A stretch of 64,000 nucleotides of DNA from WTXA01 sp964415195 (GTDB taxonomy: Bacteria > Bacillota > TC1), in the NCBI GenBank assembly GCA_964415195.1, contig CAYPYD010000006.1:1-64000 (forward strand), given 5' to 3'. Of the stretch, positions 35,752 to 43,306 are shown in pieces (within the stretch, counting starts at the first letter, position 1; each line of letters opens with the position of its first letter). Both the position numbers and the translations under genes were made by a program. The notes beneath the pieces were generated by a model. The model searched no databases, was not told the DNA's origin, and worked only from the letters and a program-made list of their open reading frames with translations.

Positions 35752-36714
35752 TTAATTATTTAGATCATATATTATTTTATGTCTAAAATATAGAAAACCA
35801 GGTAGATGACTATCTATTGATAGCACTTTCATATGTGGATGATTAGTTGAAGTGAATGACTCCATACTACTTCCTAAATTGATAGCCTTACCCCCAATAT
35901 ATACTGTAGAATAGCTTTGTATCAATTCATCTAAAAGCCCATCTTTCATTAGTGAATGTGTAAAAGAAGGGGATTCTACAATTGCCCTGTTAATACCTAT
36001 AATTTTTAATATTTTTAACAGTATTTCTGAGTCAGTTTTATCACCTTCACCAGTTACTATAATTGCGATAGATTTATCACTCTGTTTTAAATACTCACTT
36101 TTTATTTTTGCATCATTAATAGGCTCGCCAACTTTATAAGGACCAATAATAAAGTATGGAATATCAATACTTTCCGCAATATTTTTCATACCATCTGGCG
36201 AGGTATTAATGATGACTGATTGTTTATTAAATATTTCATGATCATAGGGTATATCTAGCCCATCAAGTGAACAGATGATGCCAATTGGAGCTGGATTCAT
36301 ACCTAGTGATATTCTTTTTTTCTCTAATAGCTCATCATAGATACAGGCAATTAAATCAGGTTCCTTTTGCATAGTACCAGCGCCAATAAATATTGCATCC
36401 ATACTAGCTCTAAAGAAATTCAAGATCCAAAAATCTAAAGATGCTCCAATTGGATCTAATCGATTTTCCGAAGCTACCAAAGGCCCAAAAGGATTATCTG
36501 GATAAGCGATTTTTCCATCTATGGAAGTTACAAAAGCAGCCATTGTAAATGTTCTATCCGATAATACATCAGGAAACATCAACAATCCTAATGATCTTTT
36601 TGATTCCGTCGTGTTTACTCCCTCAGCTCTATAACTACTTAGTTCTGGATTTTCATAAATTCTTTTATATTTAACATTTTTTAAATCAAATTCAATTTTT
36701 GGATAACATCCCAT
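35752..36714 (-). CDS. RibD C-terminal-like (dihydrofolate-reductase-fold) reductase
   Basis: 320-residue protein with the RibD_C fold: MAAFVTSIDGKIA (58-70) is the N-terminal DHFR-like motif. DAIFIGAGTMQKEPD follows, then the C-terminal ESPSFTHSLMKDGLLDELIQSYSTVYIGG that matches pyrimidine reductases of riboflavin synthesis. It lacks the deaminase half of RibD and has an extra N-terminal stretch of about 55 residues. It sits between the importer permease and the LacI gene. Reduction of the imported ring compound by NAD(P)H is a reasonable guess, not shown. Confidence 0.75.
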   Translation of the reverse strand: MGCYPKIEFDLKNVKYKRIYENPELSSYRAEGVNTTESKRSLGLLMFPDVLSDRTFTMAAFVTSIDGKIAYPDNPFGPLVASENRLDPIGASLDFWILNFFRASMDAIFIGAGTMQKEPDLIACIYDELLEKKRISLGMNPAPIGIICSLDGLDIPYDHEIFNKQSVIINTSPDGMKNIAESIDIPYFIIGPYKVGEPINDAKIKSEYLKQSDKSIAIIVTGEGDKTDSEILLKILKIIGINRAIVESPSFTHSLMKDGLLDELIQSYSTVYIGGKAINLGSSMESFTSTNHPHMKVLSIDSHLPGFLYFRHKIIYDLNN

Positions 36715-36744
36715 AATTTCTTTTATCCCTTCTTTATTAATTAA

Positions 36745-37686
36745 CTATTCATCGTCAGAATAATACTGTACACCCCAACTTTGTGGAGAAAATTTTGAAC
36801 CTACTACTAATAACATAATTATGGTCAACACATATGGAAACATTAAAGGTAGTTGATACGGAATAGGTAAACCAACAGCCTGCATCCTTAATTGAATACC
36901 TTCAGCAAAGCCAAAAAGTAGTGCAGCCGATGCTGCTCCAATCGGATTGAATTTGCCTAATATCACACACGCAAAAGCAATAAATCCCTTTCCAGCACTT
37001 ATATTTTCAATAAAAGTATTAATTCCTGCTATAGAAAGTGCTGCACCTGCAACTCCTGCTATAGAAGAACTATAGACAACTGACAAAAAGCGAACTTTTT
37101 GTACTGGTATGCCCATTGTATTTGCTGCTTTAGGATATTCACCTGCAGCACGAATATTAAGTCCCCATTTTGTTCTAAAGAATAGAATATATGTTAATGG
37201 AACTAATATGATTGCAATATTTACAAATAAATTCTGACTAAATATAGCTTCTCCAAGAATAGGTATTTTTTCTAATATTGGTATGCCAAAGCCAGAAAAA
37301 CCTTCGGCACTCACTTGCCCACCTGCTACTCCAAATAAGGCTCGAAATAATGCACTTGTCATACCAAGAGAAAATATATTTATAGCTACAGCAGTAACTA
37401 CTTGATTCGACCCTAATTCAATACAAGAAACTGCATGGATTACGCCAAGTACTGTACTAGCCAAGATAGCTGAAACTAATCCTAAATAAGGGTTTCCTGT
37501 ATAATATGATCCTATAAAGGCAAAAAGCGCTCCAGTTAGCATCATTCCTTCTATACCTAAGTTCAAGACGCCACTTCTCTCCGATACCACACTACCCATA
37601 GCAGCTAGGATAAATGGTGTTGCATAAGACACACTAGAAGCTAAAAATGCAGTACTAAATACTAAACTAATAAATTCATTAAGCAT
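36745..37686 (-). CDS. ABC importer permease (COG1079-like), second BMP system
   Basis: 313 residues, eight to nine helices. SERSGVLNLGIEGMMLTGALF near 35-55 is the same signature as the permease at 25318. GSNQVVTAVAINIFSLG and FIENISAGKGFIAFACVILGKFNPIGA also match. It overlaps the partner permease by 8 bases. Works with the ATPase and lipoprotein upstream. Confidence 0.93.
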   Translation of the reverse strand: MLNEFISLVFSTAFLASSVSYATPFILAAMGSVVSERSGVLNLGIEGMMLTGALFAFIGSYYTGNPYLGLVSAILASTVLGVIHAVSCIELGSNQVVTAVAINIFSLGMTSALFRALFGVAGGQVSAEGFSGFGIPILEKIPILGEAIFSQNLFVNIAIILVPLTYILFFRTKWGLNIRAAGEYPKAANTMGIPVQKVRFLSVVYSSSIAGVAGAALSIAGINTFIENISAGKGFIAFACVILGKFNPIGAASAALLFGFAEGIQLRMQAVGLPIPYQLPLMFPYVLTIIMLLVVGSKFSPQSWGVQYYSDDE

Positions 37687-38734
37687 TTTTAATCACGCTC
37701 CTTTTTTTAATTTTTCTAATCAAATGTGGTACACCTGGAATTGCAACAACCGCCAAGACTGCTATAGCTTGAATAATATATACGAAAGCTGATGAAACAC
37801 CAGTTCCTATTTGCATACTATTGGCACCATTTCGCAAAGCCCCAAAGAAAAAGGCTGATAGTATACTTCCAAGTGGATTTAAATTTGACAACAAAGCAAT
37901 TGCTATACCATCATAACCGATTCCACTAATGAAATTCTCAACTAATCTTCCATTGACTCCCATTATTTCAATTGCTCCAGCCATGCCTGCTATACCACCA
38001 CTTATCAACATTGACTTCAACATGACCATCTTTGTATTCTCGCCGCTATAGCGGGAGGCTCTCTGATTCATTCCAACATTTTCAAAACGAAATCCTACAG
38101 TAGTTTTTTTGTACATGAAGGTCATGATTATAGCTAATACTATAAATATTATCAAACCGAAATGTAATCTTGTTCCTTCTAATATGCTAGGTAACAAGGC
38201 ACTTTCTTGAAGTAAAGCTGATCTATTGAAGAAAGTACCAGGTTCCTGCATTGGTCCTTGTAGGAGGAGACTAGTAAAAAGCAATGCCACATAGTTTAGT
38301 AACATTGTTATAACTATTTCATTAAAACCTCTATACGCTTTTAAATAACCTGGTAAAAAAGCAAAGGCTGCTCCAAATATAATTGCAACTATTATGCAAA
38401 GAAGAATATGGAGAGGTGCGGGTATATCAAATGGTAGAGTTCCAATTATGGTTGCTCCTATGGCTCCCATATAAAACTGGCCCTCAGCACCTATGTTAAA
38501 TATACCCGCCTTGTAAGAAAATATAACAGCCAAGCCAACAATACCTAATGGAATAGTTTTTAGTAAACTACTAATCAAGCTTTGCTTGTTGCCTATGGCG
38601 CCATATAATAAGTAATTATATGCATATATTGGGTTTACACCTTGGAGATACATGATAAAAGCTCCCACTAACATACCCATAAATATACCAATAATTGTTA
38701 AAAGTAATGGTTTGATACTATTTGGAACTTTCAT
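37679..38734 (-). CDS. ABC importer permease (COG4603-like), second BMP system
   Basis: 351 residues from the ATG at 38734, which GGAGGTG precedes by seven bases; an in-frame ATG five codons earlier overlaps that ribosome site and is less likely. About nine helices. SYKAGIFNIGAEGQFYMGA near 75-93 and RGFNEIVITMLLNYVALL near 133-150 mark the family. The start region overlaps the end of the ATPase gene by 17 bases. Confidence 0.92.
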   Translation of the reverse strand: MKVPNSIKPLLLTIIGIFMGMLVGAFIMYLQGVNPIYAYNYLLYGAIGNKQSLISSLLKTIPLGIVGLAVIFSYKAGIFNIGAEGQFYMGAIGATIIGTLPFDIPAPLHILLCIIVAIIFGAAFAFLPGYLKAYRGFNEIVITMLLNYVALLFTSLLLQGPMQEPGTFFNRSALLQESALLPSILEGTRLHFGLIIFIVLAIIMTFMYKKTTVGFRFENVGMNQRASRYSGENTKMVMLKSMLISGGIAGMAGAIEIMGVNGRLVENFISGIGYDGIAIALLSNLNPLGSILSAFFFGALRNGANSMQIGTGVSSAFVYIIQAIAVLAVVAIPGVPHLIRKIKKRSVIKNA

Positions 38735-40274
38735 TCTTGTCACCTCCATTATTTTCTTGAATTTTATTATTTTTAAAACCTGCCATCATAAGTCCGATAT
38801 TTTCAATGTCAATTTTATGATTATCTATAATTCCCATAAACTCACCTTTATAGATTATTGCTATTCTATCAGATATTTGCAATATTTCTTCTAATTCAGT
38901 AGAAATCAATAAAACTGCTGTTCCCTTATCTCTTTCGTCAATTAGTTTTTGCCTGACAAATTCTGTAGCTCCAATATCTAATCCTCTAGTTGGTTGAACA
39001 GCTATCAAAATATCAGGTTGACGGAATATTTCTCTTGCTAAAATAATTTTTTGTTGATTACCACCTGATAAATCCTTAACTTTAGTATAAGGACCAGGAG
39101 CTTTAATATTGTAATCTTCAATCATCATTTTTCCATGTTTATATACATGTTCTTTATCTATTATCCCAAAATTGGAATATGGTTTTCTCCAGTAATCTGA
39201 TAATATAAGGTTATTAGCTACTTCTCTCTCCAATATTAAACCAGTATTTTGTCTATCTTGTGGTATATGTGATACATTGTTCCTATATGATTCCTTAGTT
39301 GTTATTTTTTTATATACTTGACTTTTTATAGTAATCTTTCCTTCTTGAAATGGTATCATCCCCGTTATTGCTTCTGATAATTCTATTTGCCCATTCCCAT
39401 CTACTCCTGCTACTCCTAATATTTCCCCTGAACAAAGTGTAAAAGACAACTTGTTAAGTTTTTTTATGTTATTTTTATCAACAACTGTAAGGTTTTCAAT
39501 CTCTAATAGTTTTTCATGTGTATCTCTTTCTCTTTTTTTGAAATCAAATAGTACTTCTCTACCAACCATCATTCTAGCTAGTTCTTTTTCTGATGTATCT
39601 TTTTTATTGACTGTGCCAACAACTTCTCCATCTCTTAGAACAGTAACCCTGTCAGCAAGTCTCATAACTTCATCTAGCTTATGAGTTATAATAATGATTG
39701 ACTTGCCATTTTTCGCTAGATTTTCAACAATCTTAAAAAGTTCATTAGCTTCTTGTGGTGTTAATACTGCTGTAGCTTCATCCAGTATAATAATTTCCGC
39801 TTTTTTATAGATTGTTTTTAATATTTCTACACGTTGCTTGATTCCAACAGGTAAATCCTTGATGTATGATTTAGGATCAATATTAAAATCATATTGATCT
39901 GAAAGCTCCTTGATTTCTTTTTCTACTTCTTCTATCCGAATGAAGAAATCCTTATTTCTTTTCATTCCTAATATTACATTTTCGGCAACTGTAAGTTCGG
40001 GCACTAGCATGAAATGCTGATGTACCATTCCTATTCCAAGGTGAACTGCTTCAACACAATTTTTAATATTTACTTCTTTACCATTTACTAATATCGAACC
40101 ACTAGTTGGTCTGTATAGACCACAAACACAATTCATTAAAGTAGTTTTTCCAGCACCATTTTCCCCTAGAAGAGCATGGACTTCACCTTTTCTGAGAGTA
40201 AAATTTATATTTTTGTTAGCTATAACTTTAGTGAATTCTTTTGTTAACTTTTCCAAAACTAAAACATCTGACAT
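38718..40274 (-). CDS. ABC importer ATPase with two nucleotide-binding domains, second BMP system
   Basis: 518 residues. Domain 1: Walker A GENGAGKTT near 35-43, signature LPVGIKQRVEILK, Walker B IIILDEATAVLTPQE. Domain 2: GVDGNGQIE in place of a Walker A, signature LSGGNQQKIILARE, ILIAVQPTRGLDIGA with the Gln-Pro-Thr intact. Same design as the gene at 26401, though the tail is longer and Lys/Asn-rich. GGAGAGAAG precedes the ATG. Confidence 0.93.
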   Translation of the reverse strand: MSDVLVLEKLTKEFTKVIANKNINFTLRKGEVHALLGENGAGKTTLMNCVCGLYRPTSGSILVNGKEVNIKNCVEAVHLGIGMVHQHFMLVPELTVAENVILGMKRNKDFFIRIEEVEKEIKELSDQYDFNIDPKSYIKDLPVGIKQRVEILKTIYKKAEIIILDEATAVLTPQEANELFKIVENLAKNGKSIIIITHKLDEVMRLADRVTVLRDGEVVGTVNKKDTSEKELARMMVGREVLFDFKKRERDTHEKLLEIENLTVVDKNNIKKLNKLSFTLCSGEILGVAGVDGNGQIELSEAITGMIPFQEGKITIKSQVYKKITTKESYRNNVSHIPQDRQNTGLILEREVANNLILSDYWRKPYSNFGIIDKEHVYKHGKMMIEDYNIKAPGPYTKVKDLSGGNQQKIILAREIFRQPDILIAVQPTRGLDIGATEFVRQKLIDERDKGTAVLLISTELEEILQISDRIAIIYKGEFMGIIDNHKIDIENIGLMMAGFKNNKIQENNGGDKNESSK

Positions 40275-40310
40275 GTCTTCTCTCCTTTTCTAAAATAAAT
40301 AAGTGTTAAA

Positions 40311-40349
40311 ATGGGCTGTAACAATTAATTATATATGTCAACAGCCCAT
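40311..40349 (-). other. Hairpin between the binding-protein and ATPase genes
   Basis: ATGGGCTGT/ACAGCCCAT arms with further TGACA/TGTTA pairs, just after the lipoprotein gene's stop on the minus strand. The tail ATTTTAA is a weak T-run. Such structures often raise the amount of binding protein over the permease and ATPase, by RNA protection or partial termination. Confidence 0.6.
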
Positions 40350-40364
40350 CTTAAAAAGCATTAT

Positions 40365-41366
40365 TTACTTCAAGCCGACTTTAGCTTTAATTTGATCAAC
40401 AGTTAATTCACCCTTATTAATCAATGTCCAGTCTGCTTCTATGTCTGCTTTTATCTCAGCAGGTACAACTGAAGACCAGGTACCAAGAATGGCACAATTT
40501 TCAGGGACTCCATATTCAACAGTTTTAGCAACGAACTTATCATCTTTTACCATTTGACCCATTAGCATTATAACGTTTTTAACTGACTGTACTCCACTTG
40601 TCAAAACTTTATCTGGAGCTGCTTTATTCCAATCACCTGACCAACCTATAAAGTAGGCATCTTTTTCAGATTCTACAATTGCTTGAATTATACCTGCATC
40701 ACATTGGTTATTGATTCCAATAATAACATCAATTCCCTTTTCCAACATAACTTTAGCAGTTTCTTTAGCTTTTGCTACGTCGGTCCATGATCCTGTATAA
40801 ACAACATCTGCCTTAGCACTTGGATTAAAAAATGGCACTGTAGCTTTTACAGTATCAACTTCAGCTACAATAGTAGGTAGTTCCATGGCTCCAATAAATC
40901 CAACTTTGTTAGTTTTTGTCATTTTTCCTGCAAGTTCGCCTAGTAGATATCCTAATTCATATGATCTGAAAACACCTGAAGTTAAGTTTGGAAACGAACC
41001 ACCTGCATCTCCACCAGTTTGAGCAAAATAGATATCTGGATAGTCAGCAGCAACTTTCTTTAAAGCTTCTCCATATTCCCAACCATGGCCGATTATTAGA
41101 TTATAGCCTTGTTGAGCATATTCACGAATAATTGATTCATCATCAGATTGTTTTATATTGTCAGTATATGCAACTTCAAAACCTAAATCACTTTCTAACA
41201 TCATTAAACCTTCATAAGCACTTTGATTCCAACCTCCATCAAGTGCAGGGCCAGTTAAAACTAGACCGACTTTCATTTTTTCTTTTTCATCTGATTTTTG
41301 AGGTGCACATCCAGCAACTGCAATAATCATAACCAAGGACATTGCTAGTAAAATAATTTTTTTCAT
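40365..41366 (-). CDS. BMP-family substrate-binding lipoprotein, second system
   Basis: 333 residues. Signal MKKIILLAMSLVMIIAVAGC with lipobox cysteine C20. The mature part opens with VGLVLTGPALDGGWNQSAYEG, aligned to the NDKGFNQKGYEG of the protein at 22880 but with Trp at the Phe position that would stack on a base, so the ligand may differ. First gene of the six-gene operon to 34670. GAAAGGAG precedes the ATG. Purine, pteridine or flavin-like ligands are possible; none is proven. Confidence 0.9.
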   Translation of the reverse strand: MKKIILLAMSLVMIIAVAGCAPQKSDEKEKMKVGLVLTGPALDGGWNQSAYEGLMMLESDLGFEVAYTDNIKQSDDESIIREYAQQGYNLIIGHGWEYGEALKKVAADYPDIYFAQTGGDAGGSFPNLTSGVFRSYELGYLLGELAGKMTKTNKVGFIGAMELPTIVAEVDTVKATVPFFNPSAKADVVYTGSWTDVAKAKETAKVMLEKGIDVIIGINNQCDAGIIQAIVESEKDAYFIGWSGDWNKAAPDKVLTSGVQSVKNVIMLMGQMVKDDKFVAKTVEYGVPENCAILGTWSSVVPAEIKADIEADWTLINKGELTVDQIKAKVGLK

Positions 41367-41420
41367 TTCATTTCTCCTTTCATATTTTATGAGTACTTAT
41401 GACTCAATAAGGCTATTTCC

Positions 41421-41497
41421 GGTAACGATACCATTCTAGCTTGTAAAAAATGGTATCGTTACATATCATAATTAAATATATCATCGGTAACGTTACC
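41421..41497 (-). promoter_or_regulatory. Three LacI-type operators upstream of the second BMP operon
   Basis: Three sites with a central CG: GGTAACGATACC (41421-41432), GGTATCGTTACA (41452-41463) and the perfect palindrome GGTAACGTTACC (41486-41497). Centres are 31 and 34 bases apart, close to three helical turns. Sites one and two also form an inverted repeat with 14-base arms (41422-41435, 41449-41462). Promoter candidates on the minus strand are TTGCAA/17/TATTTT upstream and TTACTG/16/TATATT with the third site in its spacer. The 378-base gap 41367-41744 holds only these and the next promoter. Confidence 0.75.
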
Positions 41498-41600
41498 AGT
41501 AATTGTTAAATACAAAATATCACTTTTTAATTTTCTTTGCAATAGTTTTTTTATAATTATATAATTTTTTTTAAAATTAAGTTGATTTAGAGGATAATAT

Positions 41601-41628
41601 TTGACATTTTTTAATATAATTCTATATT
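41601..41628 (+). promoter_or_regulatory. Promoter of the YczE-like gene
   Basis: TTGACA (41601-41606), 16-base spacer, TATATT (41623-41628). It leaves a very AT-rich leader of about 110 bases in which I see no known riboswitch. Confidence 0.6.
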
Positions 41629-41744
41629 TATGCAAATTACTTTGTACAATTGTATGTTATTGGTCTAATTATTCTATATCTAACAATAATTATTAATTAT
41701 ATATTTAACCATTATTAATATATAATTAATATGAGGTAAATAAT

Positions 41745-42389
41745 ATGAATAAAAAATTAATACTACGATACATAATCTTCCTTGTTGGAATCTTCTTGAT
41801 GGGACTGGGAATAAGTATGAATGTCAAATCCGGTCTTGGTACGACGCCTATATCTTGTGTACCCCTTTTACTATCAAAAATCTTGCCATTTAGTTTTGGA
41901 ACAATGGCTTTTTTCTTTAGTATCTTTTTCATCATTATAGAATGGCTAATCCTTAGAAAGGACTTTAAGAAAGAACACTACTCTCAACTGATTGTTACTC
42001 CCTTCTTTGGTTTTTTTATTGATTTTGGTATGTATCTATTAAGAAATCTAACCTTAGAAACCTATCTTGAAAAAATACTACTTTTGATACTAGCTTGTCT
42101 GTTGATAGCCTTAGGGATATATTTCCAGGTTATCGCCAAAGTTCTTATAAACTCAGCTGAAGGGTTAGTATATGTAATAGCTGAAAAAACTAAAATAAGA
42201 TTTGGCAATATAAAAATAATGTTTGACAGCAGTTTGGTAGTTCTGGCGATTATAATATCTCTTCTTGCTTTTGGAAAAATACAAGATATAGGAGAAGGAA
42301 CTATTATTGTAGCCCTGGCTCTAGGATCATTAGTTAAGGTCTACAAAAGAATATTTGATTGGATAGGAATAGATTGGCTTTATAAATAA
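41745..42389 (+). CDS. YczE/YitT-like integral membrane protein
   Basis: 214 residues with about six helices. The N-terminal ILRYIIFLVGIFLMGLGISMNVKSGLGTTPI stretch is the YczE (COG2364) hallmark, and the C-terminal SAEGLVYVIAEKTKIRFGNIKIMFD fits too. The role of this family is poorly known. ATGAGG precedes the start. Divergent from the BMP operon, with its own promoter. Confidence 0.82.
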   Translation: MNKKLILRYIIFLVGIFLMGLGISMNVKSGLGTTPISCVPLLLSKILPFSFGTMAFFFSIFFIIIEWLILRKDFKKEHYSQLIVTPFFGFFIDFGMYLLRNLTLETYLEKILLLILACLLIALGIYFQVIAKVLINSAEGLVYVIAEKTKIRFGNIKIMFDSSLVVLAIIISLLAFGKIQDIGEGTIIVALALGSLVKVYKRIFDWIGIDWLYK

Positions 42390-42436
42390 TGGAATTAACA
42401 TAGAATAACAATATATGTAAATCTATATATATTAAA

Positions 42437-42451
42437 ACAGATATTATCTGT
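42437..42451. promoter_or_regulatory. 15-base palindrome upstream of the cysteine-containing exported protein
   Basis: ACAGATATTATCTGT is a perfect palindrome around a central T, followed closely by TATTATAC, a possible -10. It lies in the 192-base gap after the YczE-like gene. Probably an operator for the gene at 42582; no bound regulator can be named. Confidence 0.4.
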
Positions 42452-42581
42452 ATTATACGTGAAGTACCTGAAGGTTTAATGAACTTATGATTGAAGGCCT
42501 TTCATTTTACTAATCCATAAACTATTCTAAACACAGAGATAAAGTAATTTATCCAAATAAGAATACAAGGGAGAGAATAAA

Positions 42582-42872
42582 ATGATTATGAAAAAATTAA
42601 TATTAGGTACAATAATTGCAGCTGGCCTGTTAATTCCAGCAGGTGTCTTGATGGCAACAGAATCAAACACCAACAGAAATGAGAACAGACAACAAGCGGT
42701 TGTACGACAGCAAGAACAACAAACTGATTGTACTGGTGACTGTACAATGGAAAACAGTGAAAACGGACAGAAAAGAGGCAATGGAGCTTGCGATGGAACT
42801 GGAACAGGAACCATGCAAAGAGTACAAGACGGATCAGGTGAAAACTGTGATGGTACTTGCATTAACGAATAG
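42582..42872 (+). CDS. Small exported cysteine-containing protein, function unknown
   Basis: 96 residues. An N-terminal signal (MIMKKLILGTIIAAGLLIPAG) is followed by a short Gln/Asn/Arg-rich stretch and five cysteines at 50, 54, 70, 89 and 93, in CTGDC, ACDGT and CDGTC settings. The paired CX3C ends and low hydrophobicity suggest an exported metal-binding or disulfide mini-protein (inference). GGGAG precedes the ATG and a strong terminator follows, so it is a real single gene. I do not recognise a family. Confidence 0.7.
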   Translation: MIMKKLILGTIIAAGLLIPAGVLMATESNTNRNENRQQAVVRQQEQQTDCTGDCTMENSENGQKRGNGACDGTGTGTMQRVQDGSGENCDGTCINE

Positions 42873-42881
42873 TTAAAAAAG

Positions 42882-42928
42882 AAAAGCCATAAGTTATTGA
42901 TTAATCAGTAACTTATGGCTTTTTTATG
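42882..42928 (+). terminator. Intrinsic terminator of the small exported protein gene
   Basis: 15-pair stem AAAAGCCATAAGTTA/TAACTTATGGCTTTT; the loop contains TGATTAATCA, itself a palindrome. Followed by a T-run. Confidence 0.88.
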
Positions 42929-42970
42929 CATCAAAAAAACCCGCAATGTCTAATAACATTACAGGTTGAT

Positions 42971-43047
42971 TGGTGTGCCTTGAGGGATTCGAACCCCCGA
43001 CCTCTTGATTCGTAGTCAAGCGCTCTATCCAGCTGAGCTAAAAGCAC
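42971..43047 (-). tRNA. tRNA-Arg (anticodon ACG)
   Basis: 77 bases with encoded CCA. Acceptor GTGCTTT pairs with AAGGCAC; anticodon stem TTGA/TCAA with loop CTACGAA gives ACG (read as ICG). Normal D- and T-arms. Confidence 0.95.
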
Positions 43048-43053
43048 AAAATA

Positions 43054-43145
43054 TGGCGGAGAAAGAGGGATTCGAACCCTCGGTACAATTTACATCGTAC
43101 ACTTACTTAGCAGGCAAGCGCCTTCAGCCACTCGGCCATTTCTCC
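43054..43145 (-). tRNA. tRNA-Ser (anticodon GCT)
   Basis: 92-base class II tRNA with CCA. Acceptor GGAGAAA/TTTCTCC, D-arm TGGCCGAGTGGC, anticodon loop CTGCTAA, a long variable arm (GTACGATG region) and a normal T-arm. Confidence 0.95.
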
Positions 43146-43153
43146 AGCAATAT

Positions 43154-43242
43154 TGGCGGAGAGGGTGGGATTCGAACCCACGGCCCCTTTCGAAGTCACT
43201 GGTTTTCAAGACCAGCTCCTTAAACCGCTCGGACACCTCTCC
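43154..43242 (-). tRNA. tRNA-Ser (anticodon TGA)
   Basis: 89-base class II tRNA with CCA. Acceptor GGAGAGG, anticodon stem CTGGT/ACCAG enclosing CTTGAAA (TGA), long variable arm. It lies 8 bases upstream of tRNA-Ser(GCT) in the same minus-strand cluster. Confidence 0.95.
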
Positions 43243-43306
43243 AATAATACTAAGCAAGAAACAGTTTACCATATACGAAGATAAAAGTCAATCACCAAGT
43301 AACTAA

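Noticed and set aside
43005..43272. Open frames on both strands at 43005-43272
   Set aside because: They cover three well-folded tRNA genes and are not proteins.
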